Assembly (NCBI GenBank): GCA_030054735.1
Contig: JASGVX010000131.1
Coordinates: 1-62,028 of the forward strand
Reading direction: 5' to 3'
DNA length: 62,028 nt
Source: Methanobacteriota archaeon
GTDB taxonomy: Archaea; Halobacteriota; Methanosarcinia; Methanosarcinales; Methanosarcinaceae
In this document: one piece after another, positions 9,698-20,643 of the stretch
Numbering within the stretch: position 1 is the first letter of the stretch
Layout of the letters: the number at the start of each line of letters is the position of its first letter
Made by a program: the position numbers and the translations under genes
The notes under the pieces: generated by a model
What the model was told of the DNA's origin: nothing
The model's database searches: none
Seen by the model: only the letters and a program-made list of their open reading frames with translations

Positions 9698-9729
9698 AAC
9701 CTTATGCGCTTAAAAAGGCGGAAGTTAGG
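9698..9729. repeat. Truncated copy of MITE R2
   Basis: The words CCTTATGCGCTTAAAAAGGC and GGAAGTTAGG match the right end of the copy at 38775-38933. The rest of the element is absent. Confidence 0.75.
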
Positions 9730-10022
9730 TTTAAGCTATAAAATAACTTGACCAAAATATATTTTTTGTAAAAGTATTCCCAAAAATAATAGCTTCAGAA
9801 TTTTAACACTGATCAATGAATGGAAAAAATTGTACATTATAGGGATAAGAAAGAATCAAAAGACTTTTGTCACTCGAAAGTACCTTTAATCGGAACTATT
9901 ATAGTGCACATAATCTTTATGTACTAGAAATGTTATTCAAATCATACCAATCCGACTAATCGCTTGATCTTTAATTTACTGCCCCAAGCTACGGCAGTAA
10001 TAGCGATGTTCGAACGCGATAG

Positions 10023-10890
<868 letters not shown>

Positions 10891-10897
10891 AGGGTGA

Positions 10898-11308
<411 letters not shown>

Positions 11309-11316
11309 GGAAAGTT

Positions 11317-11876
<560 letters not shown>

Positions 11877-11948
11877 AAAACGTATTTGGGATACTTTCAG
11901 ATGCTGAATGAATTTTATTGTTGATTCTATATATTATGAGGTGACTTT

Positions 11949-12689
11949 ATGGAGGAAATTGAGCAGACAGGGCAGGAGGAAGCCGGAGCACAGCCTATGC
12001 CTGAAGAAAATGTCGTGGCTGAAGCAAAACCTGCACCTGAAAAGGAAGCCGCAGAAAAGACCGGATCTCTACCTGTAGCTGAGGACGAAGCACCCTCCGC
12101 GAAAGAGGGGTCCACATCCCTTGTATCCATTGATGAATACCTGGCTGCAGGTGTTCACATTGGAACCCAGCAGAAGACTCAAAATATGATGCGCTTCGTA
12201 TACAGAGTCAGGACTGATGGATTATACGTTCTTGATATCCAGTCAACAGACGAAAGGATCAGAGCTGCATCAAAACTGCTTTCTAACTATGATACTTCCA
12301 GAATCCTTGTAGTCTCTTCAAGGCAGTATGGACAGCACCCTGCAAGAATGTTCTCAAGGGCGCTGAGTACAAAGTCAATGCTTGGAAGGTTTATTCCAGG
12401 TTCCCTTACAAACCCTCAGATCCACGGGTTCTTTGAGCCGGATGTTATAGTTGTAACAGACCCGGCTGGGGATGCCCAGGTACTGAAGGAAGCTTCAAGC
12501 ATTGGGATACCTATTGTAGCACTCTGTGACACAAACAACCTGACAACAAATGTGGACCTTGTAATCCCAACCAACAACAAGGGTAGAAAAGCTCTGTCTC
12601 TTATCTACTGGCTGCTTGCAAGGGAAGTTTCCAGACTCAATAACACCCACTTCAATTACGAGCTGACCGATTTCGAAACTCCGCTCTAA
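11949..12689 (+). CDS. rps2: Ribosomal protein S2 with acidic N-terminal extension
   Basis: Small-subunit protein of 246 aa. The core starts near residue 60 ([16 protein letters not shown]). Before it lies an Ala/Glu/Pro-rich, low-complexity segment of about 55 residues that is probably disordered. The ATG has GAGGTGAC upstream, so the extension is likely translated. The C-terminus is normal ([11 protein letters not shown]). Followed by memo 73 bases later. Confidence 0.94.
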   Translation: MEEIEQTGQEEAGAQPMPEENVVAEAKPAPEKEAAEKTGSLPVAEDEAPSAKEGSTSLVSIDEYLAAGVHIGTQQKTQNMMRFVYRVRTDGLYVLDIQSTDERIRAASKLLSNYDTSRILVVSSRQYGQHPARMFSRALSTKSMLGRFIPGSLTNPQIHGFFEPDVIVVTDPAGDAQVLKEASSIGIPIVALCDTNNLTTNVDLVIPTNNKGRKALSLIYWLLAREVSRLNNTHFNYELTDFETPL

Positions 12690-12762
12690 TCCAAGGATAT
12701 CCGTCCTGCATACTGCAAGGGTTTATAAAATTGCCCATATCTTATATTATAGGTGATTGGAA

Positions 12763-13560
12763 ATGAGACAACCAGCAGTTGCAGGGCATTTCTATCCCCT
12801 GCATAGTGAATATCTGGAGAAAGAACTTAAACGATGTTTTGAAGGACTGGAAATCCGGGAGAGGGAAGTACTGGGGGCAGTTTGCCCGCACGCCGGATAT
12901 ATGTATTCCGGGAAAGTAGCTGCACACGTTTATGCAACTCTCCCTGAAGCTGATACCTATGTCCTTTTAGGGCCCAACCATACAGGGTACGGCTCACCAG
13001 TATCATTATCCAAGGAAACATGGAAAACACCCCTTGGGAATCTTGATGTTGACCTCGAACTTGCCGATGGATTTCTCGGGAGCATCGTTGATGCAGACGA
13101 ACTCGGGCACAGGTACGAGCATTCTATTGAAGTCCAGCTTCCTTTTCTTCAGTACCGCTTTAATCAAAACTTTAAAATTCTTCCTATCTGTATGGGCATG
13201 CAGGATGAAGAAACTGCAGTTGAGATAGGAAACCTTGTTGCTGACCTTATTTCCGAAAGCGGAAAACGTGTGCTTATCATAGCATCCAGTGATTTTACTC
13301 ATTATGAGACTGCCGAGCGTGCAAAGGAAATAGATTCCGAGGTAATAGATGCTGTCCTGAATTTTGATATCCCATCCATCTACGACCGGCTTAATAGAAG
13401 AAATGCTACGGTTTGCGGGTACGGGCCCATTGCAGCAATGCTTTCGGCTTCTCAAAAGCTTGGGGGGTCAAGAGCCACTCTGCTTAAATACGCAAACAGT
13501 GGGGATCTTAGCGGAGATATGGACGCGGTTGTCGGGTACGCTGCAATTATTGTGGAATAA
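12763..13560 (+). CDS. Memo-family (AmmeMemoRadiSam MEMO1) protein
   Basis: A 265-aa member of the Memo family, related in fold to extradiol dioxygenases, of unsettled function. Family landmarks: MRQPAVAGHFYP at the start, CPHAGYMYSG (about 43-52), LLGPNHTG and SSDFTHYE. Start ATG 12763, six bases after AGGTGA; a TTG at 12757 would touch that site. It is the gene before mevalonate kinase in this block, a neighbourhood often seen in euryarchaea. Confidence 0.9.
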   Translation: MRQPAVAGHFYPLHSEYLEKELKRCFEGLEIREREVLGAVCPHAGYMYSGKVAAHVYATLPEADTYVLLGPNHTGYGSPVSLSKETWKTPLGNLDVDLELADGFLGSIVDADELGHRYEHSIEVQLPFLQYRFNQNFKILPICMGMQDEETAVEIGNLVADLISESGKRVLIIASSDFTHYETAERAKEIDSEVIDAVLNFDIPSIYDRLNRRNATVCGYGPIAAMLSASQKLGGSRATLLKYANSGDLSGDMDAVVGYAAIIVE

Positions 13561-13758
13561 CTTTGAGCTAACAGACAAATTCTAAAAAGATATCAGGAAA
13601 AGTTTTTTTAATTGTTCTGAAAAATGCCTGGAGTAATGCCGGAACAGGGATAGGTTTTTTTATACTATTTTTACTTTACTCTTAATACTTATAAGGGTAA
13701 AGTTAATTACTCAAGATACTTAAATTCAGCAAAAATTGAAAAACTGTTGAGGAATAAT

Positions 13759-14664
13759 ATGGTTTCATGTTCTGCTCCCGGGAAAATCTATCTTTTTGGA
13801 GAACATGCGGTTGTTTACGGAGAAAACGCAATAGCATGTGCAGTTGATTTGAGAACCAGGGTGCGGGCGGAGTTAAACGACTCCATAGTTATCCAGTCGC
13901 AGATTGGCAGAACAGGCCTTGATTTTGAAAAACACCCCTATGTTTCTTCAGCGATTGAGAAAATGAGGAATTTTGCCCCTATAAAAGGTATTTTTTTAAA
14001 CGTTGACTCGGACATCCCTGTAAGTTCTGGGCTCGGTTCATCTGCTGCAGTTACGATTGCAAGTATAGGAGCCCTCAATGAACTGTTTGGATGCGGTCTG
14101 TCTCTGGAAGAGATTGCAAAACTGGGGCATGAGATTGAGATAAATGTGCAGGGTGCAGCAAGCCCTACAGACACTTATGTTTCTACTTTCGGAGGGGTTG
14201 TTACCATTCCGGAACGGAGAAAATTGAAGGTTCCTGACTGCGGAATTGTCATAGGAGATACAGGGGTTTTTTCGTCTACAAAAGAGCTTGTGTCAAATGT
14301 CAGGCAGCTTCGCGAGAGTTACCCTGAACTTATCGAGCCTCTCATGGCTTCCATTGGCAAAATCTCGAAAATAGGAGAAGACCTTGTGATTTCCGGAGAT
14401 TACGCCTCCATTGGCAGGCTTATGAACGTGAACCAGGGTCTGCTTGACGCAATTGGGGTGAACATCCTTGAGCTATCACAGCTGATCTATTCTGCAAGAG
14501 CAGCAGGAGCTTTCGGGGCAAAGATTACAGGGGCCGGAGGCGGTGGTTGTATGGTTGCGTTAACTGCGGCACAGAAATGCACCCGGGTTGCTGAAGCCAT
14601 TGCAAGAGCAGGAGGAAAAGTGACAATCACAAAACCCACTGAACAGGGGCTAAAAGTCGACTGA
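13759..14664 (+). CDS. mvk: Mevalonate kinase
   Basis: GHMP kinase of 301 aa, phosphorylating mevalonate with ATP. SAPGKIYLFGEH (about 5-16) is the substrate loop, PVSSGLGSSAA (about 87-97) the ATP loop and TGAGGGGCMVAL the third GHMP motif. ATG 13759 follows GAGGA by five bases; the frame's earlier TTG overlaps that site and is not used. First of three genes for the archaeal mevalonate pathway. Confidence 0.95.
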   Translation: MVSCSAPGKIYLFGEHAVVYGENAIACAVDLRTRVRAELNDSIVIQSQIGRTGLDFEKHPYVSSAIEKMRNFAPIKGIFLNVDSDIPVSSGLGSSAAVTIASIGALNELFGCGLSLEEIAKLGHEIEINVQGAASPTDTYVSTFGGVVTIPERRKLKVPDCGIVIGDTGVFSSTKELVSNVRQLRESYPELIEPLMASIGKISKIGEDLVISGDYASIGRLMNVNQGLLDAIGVNILELSQLIYSARAAGAFGAKITGAGGGGCMVALTAAQKCTRVAEAIARAGGKVTITKPTEQGLKVD

Positions 14665-14794
14665 TCCAGGGTGCTTCAGAGAGTTTTCCTGTAAATAAAA
14701 TCATTTTTTGTCTCATCTTTTTGTTACGATTGCTGTAATATTATGATACCTTACTCTCATTGAAAATTATTCGAAAAATGTATTAAGTGATATT

Positions 14795-15577
14795 ATGAAC
14801 GCTTCAACCGAACCTGTTATCTTAAAACTCGGAGGTAGCGCCATTACTGATAAAGGCGCAAATGAAGGGGTCGTAAAAGAGGCTGCCCTTCTCAGGATTG
14901 CGCGAGAAGTTTCAGGCTTCAAGGGAAAAATGATTATCGTACACGGAGCCGGGTCTTTCGGGCATACCTACGCTAAAAAATACGGGCTCGACAGGACATT
15001 TGACCCGGAAGGGGCAATTGTAACCCATGAATCCGTAAAGAAACTGGCTTCAAAGGTAGTGGGTGCTCTGAACAGCTTTGGAGTCAGAGCTATTGCTGTG
15101 CACCCTATGGTCTGTACGGTCTGCAGGAATGGGAGAATAGAGAGCATCTACCTTGACAGCATAAAACTCATGCTCGAAAAAGGATTTGTCCCTGTCCTGC
15201 ACGGAGATGTTGCTATGGATCTCGAACTCGGGACCTGCATCCTTTCCGGAGACCAGATTCTTCCTTATCTGGCAAAGGAACTGAGAATTACCAGGCTCGG
15301 GCTGGGATCGGCTGAGGACGGTGTTCTCGATGAATATGGAAAACCCGTACCTGAGATCACTCCTGAGAACTTTGAAGAATTCAGGCACTGTATAGGAGGT
15401 TCAGGAAGTACCGATGTTACAGGAGGAATGCTCGGGAAGGTTCTGGAACTTCTTGAACTTAGCAAAAATTCTAGTATCACCTCCTATATATTTAATGCAG
15501 GAAAAGCGGATAATATTCACAGGTTCTTAAATGGAGAATCCATAGGGACCAGAATAAGTCCGGATAAAAGGGTATGA
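14795..15577 (+). CDS. ipk: Isopentenyl phosphate kinase
   Basis: Amino-acid-kinase fold, 260 aa, converting isopentenyl phosphate to IPP in the archaeal mevalonate route. KLGGSAITDK (11-20) binds phosphate. GAGSFGH (51-57) holds the His that distinguishes this family from fosfomycin and glutamate kinases. HGDVAMD and SGDQILPYLA are further conserved blocks. IPP isomerase begins 4 bases after the stop. Confidence 0.95.
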   Translation: MNASTEPVILKLGGSAITDKGANEGVVKEAALLRIAREVSGFKGKMIIVHGAGSFGHTYAKKYGLDRTFDPEGAIVTHESVKKLASKVVGALNSFGVRAIAVHPMVCTVCRNGRIESIYLDSIKLMLEKGFVPVLHGDVAMDLELGTCILSGDQILPYLAKELRITRLGLGSAEDGVLDEYGKPVPEITPENFEEFRHCIGGSGSTDVTGGMLGKVLELLELSKNSSITSYIFNAGKADNIHRFLNGESIGTRISPDKRV

Positions 15578-15580
15578 AGC

Positions 15581-16675
15581 ATGATCAATATTACCTCCAG
15601 GCGAAAGATCGAACACCTGAAGCTCTGCGCTGAAAGCCCGGTTGAGTCCAGGAAGGTCAGGGCAGGATTTGAAGACGTAACCCTGATTCACAGGGCGCTT
15701 CCGGAATTAGACATGGATGAGCTGGATCTTTCTGTGGATTTCCTTGGAAAGCGCATTAAAGCTCCGTTTTTAATTGCATCGATTACAGGAGGTCACCCTG
15801 ATACTATTCCTGTAAATGCTGCACTTGCAGCCGCAGCCGAAGAAATGGGAATAGGAATTGGAGTAGGAAGCCAGAGAGCTGCAATTGATGACCCGGCTCA
15901 GATAGATTCTTTCAGAATTGTCAGGGATGAGGCTCCGAATGCCTTTGTCTATGGAAACGTTGGTGCTGCCCAGATCCGACAGTACGGGGTTGAAGGGATA
16001 GGAAAACTCATTGAAATGATCGATGCAGACGCCCTTGCCATTCACCTTAATTTCCTGCAGGAAGCCATACAGCCCGAAGGGGACAGGGATGCTACAGGCT
16101 GCCTGGATATGATAACTGAAATATGCTCTGAGATCAAAACCCCGGTGATCGTGAAAGAAACAGGGGCAGGCATTTCCAGGGAAGATGCTCTTCTTTTGCA
16201 GAAAGCCGGAATCTCTGCAATTGATGTCGGAGGTGTTGGGGGCACGAGCTGGGCTGGAGTTGAGGTCTACAGGGCAAAAGAAAGCGGAGATTTGGTATCT
16301 GAGCGTCTTGGAGAACTTTTCTGGGATTTCGGAATTCCGACTGTTGCCAGCCTGATCGAATCAAGGGTTTCTCTTCCTATTATCGCAACTGGCGGGATAA
16401 GAAACGGGCTTGATATTGCAAAATCCCTTGCTCTAGGGGCCAGCGCGGCAAGTGCAGCCCTGCCTTTTGTAGGGCCTTCTCTTGAAGGCAAGGAAGCGGT
16501 TGTTAATGTCCTCTCCTCTATGATTGAAGAATTCAAAGCTGCAATGTTTCTCTGCGGCTGTGCAGATATCCATGACCTGCATAATGCACCAGTTGTTATC
16601 ACCGGATGGACACGTGAATACCTTGAACAGCGCGGTTTTAATATAAAAGACCTTTCTTTGCCTAAGGAATGGTGA
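15581..16675 (+). CDS. fni: Type 2 isopentenyl-diphosphate isomerase
   Basis: FMN- and NAD(P)H-dependent enzyme of 364 aa interconverting IPP and DMAPP. SRRKIEHLKLC at the N-terminus, ASITGGHP, GSQRAA and ATGGIRNG mark the flavin TIM barrel. The last codons and the TGA stop lie inside a repeat (R3, 16663-16787) that has a second copy at 25398, so the original C-terminus may have been replaced by a few residues. Third gene of mvk-ipk-fni. RNase J and GGPP synthase, the usual next genes, are absent here. Confidence 0.93.
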   Translation: MINITSRRKIEHLKLCAESPVESRKVRAGFEDVTLIHRALPELDMDELDLSVDFLGKRIKAPFLIASITGGHPDTIPVNAALAAAAEEMGIGIGVGSQRAAIDDPAQIDSFRIVRDEAPNAFVYGNVGAAQIRQYGVEGIGKLIEMIDADALAIHLNFLQEAIQPEGDRDATGCLDMITEICSEIKTPVIVKETGAGISREDALLLQKAGISAIDVGGVGGTSWAGVEVYRAKESGDLVSERLGELFWDFGIPTVASLIESRVSLPIIATGGIRNGLDIAKSLALGASAASAALPFVGPSLEGKEAVVNVLSSMIEEFKAAMFLCGCADIHDLHNAPVVITGWTREYLEQRGFNIKDLSLPKEW

Positions 16676-16787
16676 AAATTTAATTTCAAACACTTATACC
16701 CCATATTGTCATTAATGATATTTGGAAGTGCAATAATAGAGTTATTAGCAAAGTGAAAACTTGAAGTCATATTTCGACTATTCCTAA
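16663..16787. mobile_element. MITE-like element R3, copy 1, at the fni 3' end
   Basis: The element begins TAAGGAATGGTGAAAATT inside the last codons of fni and ends GACTATTCCTAA. The reverse complement of the right end, TTAGGAATAGTC, matches the left end imperfectly, so the element has terminal inverted repeats. Copy 2 at 25398-25514 is about 85-90% alike by eye. This element appears to provide the stop codon of fni. Confidence 0.8.
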
Positions 16788-16887
16788 GAATACTCTTTAA
16801 TTAAAGGAAAGGAATGAAAATGCATATTCCTTCCTTTATTTCACATACTTGGATAACCCACAACAGATTTATTCGATCATAATTAAT

Positions 16888-17118
16888 TGAGCCTTTCCCA
16901 ATTTGGCTATCAATGCTTTAAAATTAAATTAAACGCATTTAATTCTCTTTTTTTTAAAAAATTACTTTTAGTTGCTCATATATTCATCTTTCTAAAAGCT
17001 CCTGGTGTTCAGATCATGTCATGTCTTCCAACTTTAAAAGCCGGCAGTGCCGTAAGTAACGCAGCAATATTGCTTATCGATACATATATTTTATACCATT
17101 CCCTCCCTCTTGTCGTTG
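16888..17118. repeat. Long inverted repeat R8, copy 1
   Basis: Reads as the reverse complement of about 49838-50041 with scattered substitutions and small gaps. Shared words include CTCCTGGTG, CATGTCTTCCAACT and CAATATTGCTTATCGATA. The copy at 49.9 kb can be read as a short Cys-rich peptide that is interrupted here, so R8 may derive from the 5' part of a gene. Confidence 0.75.
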
Positions 17119-17282
17119 TTTTTGATCTGTTGTATCCAACTACATCATTTGAGTTTTTTCTTTCAACAGTGGTTCTTATATTGTACAATTTAGTTGTCAA
17201 TGCCGGTGAACAATTCCTCATTTTAGCCGGATTAAAATTCCCCAATTTCCAATCCTTGAAAAAAGTTCGAGGATCGTAAATA

Positions 17283-17568
17283 ATGTTGACAATGGAGGAA
17301 TGGCTATTGATGCGAGACTTGTATTCACAAGGCTTTTGCATCAGTTAAGTCTCCATACAAACAGGTTTTGACAGAGAAACTGTGAGGAAATATCTTCAGC
17401 TGAAAACCTTGCATGAACCTTAGAAACGTCCTGGAAGAAAGAGCAAGCTTGATCCTTTCAAACTTTACATCCTTGAAAAACTCAAAGAAGGTCACTATAA
17501 TGCTATTCACCTCTATCGTCAAATATATCAAATGGAAAGTTACAGGCTGAAAGAAAGGAAAAAACAGG
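17283..17568 (+). pseudogene. IS21-family IstA transposase relic
   Basis: A single plus-strand frame from ATG 17283 reads like the N-terminal 90 residues of IstA: MLTMEEWLLMRDLYSQGF, then TGFDRETVRKYLQLK and SKLDPFKLYILEKLKEG. It is interrupted by TAA after residue 21 and TAG after about residue 46. The integrase core and IstB are missing. Clearly dead, but the frame is intact, so decay is by point mutation rather than indels. Confidence 0.8.
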
Positions 17569-17653
17569 GTATAAAAACGGTAAATATCTATCAGTAATGA
17601 TGGAGTTCTATTATCAAAAAATCTAAGGAAAAAGGACTTTCCCTTTTTGGGTT

Positions 17654-17682
17654 TGTTATTCAAAGAATATCATGTACGTTTT
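17654..17682 (+). repeat. Fragment of repeat R1
   Basis: TTGTTATTCAAAGAATATCATGTACGTTTTTT resembles the 3' third of R1; the hairpin part is missing. Confidence 0.55.
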
Positions 17683-18069
17683 TTATTAATTCTGTTTGGA
17701 GTTCAATTATCCCTTCTTTTGGTAAAATCTCAGTTAAACTTCAAGCTAAAAAACAAGAGTCTGGAATCTAATGACCTGAATAATTTTGATTGTTGTCTAA
17801 AATTTTTTTACTATGAATATTGATAAAAACCATCTATAATGTAAAAAATCTACCTGGAAAAAAAGCTTTTAATCTTTTTTTAGGGATTTTGAGATTCTTT
17901 CACTAGATTGTTATATTAATAAATCTACCATAAACTATCTAAATAATATTAGTGTAATGAGATAACTATTTATAATAAGTATAAGTTCTTTCTAATAAAG
18001 TAAAAGCACAATAATCTAAAGCACAAAATAACTTTAAAAAGAAAACAGCTTTACAGCGGGGGCAAAAAG

Positions 18070-18477
18070 ATGAGAATAAGAGTGGTTAGTTCAAGAGAAG
18101 AAATCTTTACACTTAATCCTAATGAGCGTATTGTTCATATGGCTTTCAGGCCTTCTAACAAAGACATCTTTGGCCTGATTGAAACGTGTCCGAAGATTGA
18201 GCTTATTCAGTTACCCAAATCTTATATTCGCACGGTCTCAAAGTCCATAGAGATCTTCCTTCAGATGCAGAGGGTTCAGCTCCTCGAAGGAGATGTGTGG
18301 GGACACAGGAAAGATATTGACGAATATTATAATATTCCATTCTCAGTAATTGAAAAAATTAAGGAAATGAAGACCGAAGGCAAAAGCACAGAAGAGATTG
18401 AGAAAACAGTTTCAAGGAAAAACAAACTTAACTCTGAAATGGTTGCTTATATCCTGGGCAAGGAAAATTTTTCCTGA
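18070..18477 (+). CDS. DUF1699 family protein
   Basis: A 135-aa soluble protein of DUF1699, a family known mainly from Methanosarcinales and of unknown function. MRIRVVSSREE at the N-terminus and EGDVWGHRKDIDEYY (about 77-91) are its strongest blocks. The C-terminal third is helical and charged. A close paralogue is at 27575-27985 and a decayed copy at 27101-27240. Preceded by GCGGGGGC, a usable ribosome binding site. Isolated between AT-rich spacers. Confidence 0.85.
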   Translation: MRIRVVSSREEIFTLNPNERIVHMAFRPSNKDIFGLIETCPKIELIQLPKSYIRTVSKSIEIFLQMQRVQLLEGDVWGHRKDIDEYYNIPFSVIEKIKEMKTEGKSTEEIEKTVSRKNKLNSEMVAYILGKENFS

Positions 18478-18704
18478 TTCCAGGGCCATGCTTTTAAGGA
18501 CAGCTGGAGATTGGATCGATCTCATTGCTTCTACAGCACTTTTATCTAATCTCCAGTTTAATTTTTTCAATTTAATGGAATTTTGATGTATTGATCCAGG
18601 CATACTCCTGATTTTTTTTCCTTTTTTCTCTTTAGAATGTAATATATCAGGACTGCACCGTCACTTTCCCTAAGCTTAAATATCTTAAGTGTAATCTTCT
18701 CAGC

Positions 18705-19724
18705 GTGATTTCTAAAAAACTAATTGACCTTGGAGTGCTTGCTCTCAGGCAGCGTAACTCGCGAGGTACTTTCAAACCCCACATCTCAATTCGTTTCAGG
18801 GATGATTCAGGAGATTTACGTACCTTTTCTATCGATACTACCAGGGCTCTGGGAAAACAACCCCAGCCCGATGCTTATCTTATCACCCATGCTCATTCCG
18901 ACCATAATGGAAAATCTGCTATGCTCTCACCCAGGGCTGTTTGTACAGAAAAAACAGCACTAGCTCTTGAAATCAGGCATGATAAAAAATATATGGGCAG
19001 CACGTGCAGTCTCGGAGATGATATCGACATCGAAGGGGTCAGGGTAAAGACTTATCCTACGGAACACACCGCCGGAGCGGCTTCTTTTTATTGGGAAAAC
19101 GATGTAGGGACACGAATTCTGGTCACGGGGGACGTTAAAGACGCCAGCAAACTTCCTCCCTGTGACGTCCTTATCACCGAGGCTAACTACGGAGACCCTG
19201 AGGACCCTTCCTGTCATTTTGCAGATGACCTTGACAGCATGAAATGCGCCCTTTTTGAGAGCGGCCCTCTAGCCTTTGGGGCGTATGAATTTGGAAAAGC
19301 CCAGCGTGCAGTTGAATTAATGAGAGTTTTTGGGTACAATGGTGCAATTAGGATGGATGCAAGGACAAGGGCACTTACCCGGAGCATGCTAGAGGACGCG
19401 GGAGAACTTGCAGGCCTTGATTCTGGAGGAGAAGATGATGTTTTCGTTGTGGCCCCCTGGGACCTTAACAAGCTTCCCGGGAATGTGAAAAAATACGTGC
19501 TTAGTTGCCGGGCAGATTATCCCTATCCAACTATTAAAATAAGCGATCACCTTGACGCTTGCGGGCTTGAGGCCATGGTCAGAAAACTTGACCCTGAAGT
19601 TACGCTTGTTTATCACCCCGGAGGGCAGAGACCTTCAAAATTTTCAAAACATTTAAATTCAATAGGGATTGATTCGATATCCATAGATCAGATCACTAAT
19701 GTTTTAAGTAATGAGTATATTTAA
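18705..19724 (+). CDS. Metallo-beta-lactamase fold exonuclease-like protein
   Basis: A 339-aa protein with the zinc motif THAHSDH (61-67) and later metal ligands in TEHTAGAASF and GDVKD. The layout resembles archaeal MBL proteins related to mRNA 3'-end processing nucleases, but the C-terminal half (PWDLNKLPGN, HPGGQRPSKFS) is too unlike RNase J to name a substrate. Start GTG 18705; no strong ribosome binding site is seen. Probably a hydrolase acting on nucleic acid. Confidence 0.75.
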   Translation: MISKKLIDLGVLALRQRNSRGTFKPHISIRFRDDSGDLRTFSIDTTRALGKQPQPDAYLITHAHSDHNGKSAMLSPRAVCTEKTALALEIRHDKKYMGSTCSLGDDIDIEGVRVKTYPTEHTAGAASFYWENDVGTRILVTGDVKDASKLPPCDVLITEANYGDPEDPSCHFADDLDSMKCALFESGPLAFGAYEFGKAQRAVELMRVFGYNGAIRMDARTRALTRSMLEDAGELAGLDSGGEDDVFVVAPWDLNKLPGNVKKYVLSCRADYPYPTIKISDHLDACGLEAMVRKLDPEVTLVYHPGGQRPSKFSKHLNSIGIDSISIDQITNVLSNEYI

Positions 19725-19865
19725 ATGCTGAAATTCAGCCCTAATATTTAAAATATAAAAATTTAGATAGGATGATTCAAATCTGATAATCAAGTTTTAA
19801 ATTTTTAGCTTCAGTTAACATTATATTCCCGGGAAAGATAATTGTCATTCAGGAGAGAATAGAGG

Positions 19866-20279
19866 TTGAGTAAACAATCCCCAAAGTCAAAGCCCAGAAA
19901 GGAGTCCGCAAAAATTACAGAGGCTTCCGTAGAAAGTACTGCAGTAAACGTTGAGGTTCCTGAAAAAAAGAGCTTTATCAAGCAAATGACCCCTGAAGAG
20001 AAGCAGAAAGCTTACAGGGAAGGCATTATAAAAACAATTGTTTCTGCAATACTTGGAATACTTGCCGGGTTCATAATGTTCAAGCAGTACGGTGCAGGCG
20101 AAGACAGGATCTGGTACGTTATATTCGTAATCGTTATCGGGATAACATATTACGCCCAGAAGCTTATTTATATCCCGCTTAAAATAGACACCAGGGAATT
20201 CAAGTTTAAAGACTGGTTTTATGTCGAGTTTATAGTTATCGACTTCTTCCTTGTGACATGGACTCTGCTCCTGAATTAA
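19866..20279 (+). CDS. EMC6-like membrane protein
   Basis: A 137-aa protein: about 55 hydrophilic residues, then three hydrophobic helices (about 60-76, 83-99 and 117-135). It resembles archaeal proteins described as EMC6-like, which may pair with Get1/EMC3/YidC-type insertases for membrane protein insertion. That role is inferred from the family. Start TTG 19866, after AGAGG. Confidence 0.65.
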   Translation: MSKQSPKSKPRKESAKITEASVESTAVNVEVPEKKSFIKQMTPEEKQKAYREGIIKTIVSAILGILAGFIMFKQYGAGEDRIWYVIFVIVIGITYYAQKLIYIPLKIDTREFKFKDWFYVEFIVIDFFLVTWTLLLN

Positions 20280-20368
20280 TAATTCTTTTCCCAGGATTCA
20301 AAAAAGGCTTTTTCTAAAAGGATAGCCTTTTTATCCGGGTCTTTTCCCGCTGGTTTTTACCTTTATTT

Positions 20369-20436
20369 AGCATGAAAGTGCTTTCAGGTGCTTTCATTTT
20401 TTGTGCCTGTTATTTGAAGAATTTCATATGCGTTTT
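20369..20436 (+). repeat. Dispersed hairpin repeat R1, copy 2
   Basis: AGCATGAAAGTGC, then a weakened stem (GAAAG/CTTTC with mismatches), a T-run and TTTCATATGCGTTTTA. Lies 90 bases after the EMC6-like gene. Confidence 0.8.
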
Positions 20437-20643
20437 ATTAATTCTCCTTTCCACTATGATATTTTATTCCTCTAGCATTCCAACGGTTCATATACCAGAG
20501 CGGGCATTTCATGCTAACAACTGAAACATACAAAAATAATGCTTATAATATGAGCTCAAGCAACTGAGCGCGCATATTAAACTCACGCCACTGGATCCAT
20601 TTATACTTTAAGCAATCAAAAAACGTAATTTCCGGGGACCAAT

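Larger units (their letters stand above)
16788..18069. other. Gene-free region of mobile-element remains
   Basis: Contains R8 copy 1 (16888-17118), an IS21 IstA relic (17283-17568), a piece of R1 (17654-17682) and about 350 bases of AT-rich sequence before the DUF1699 gene. The hydrophobic plus-strand frame over 16887-17279 is not called because its first half is repeat R8. Confidence 0.6.

Noticed and set aside
16887-17279. Hydrophobic 130-codon plus-strand frame as a membrane protein gene
   Set aside because: Its first 75 codons coincide with repeat R8, which is non-coding in this frame at 49.9 kb, and no convincing ribosome binding site precedes either possible start.
18070-18477. DUF1699 protein as the MreA regulator of methanogenesis
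   Set aside because: MreA, as I recall, is a TrmB-type protein; DUF1699 has no visible winged helix, so the name would be unsupported.
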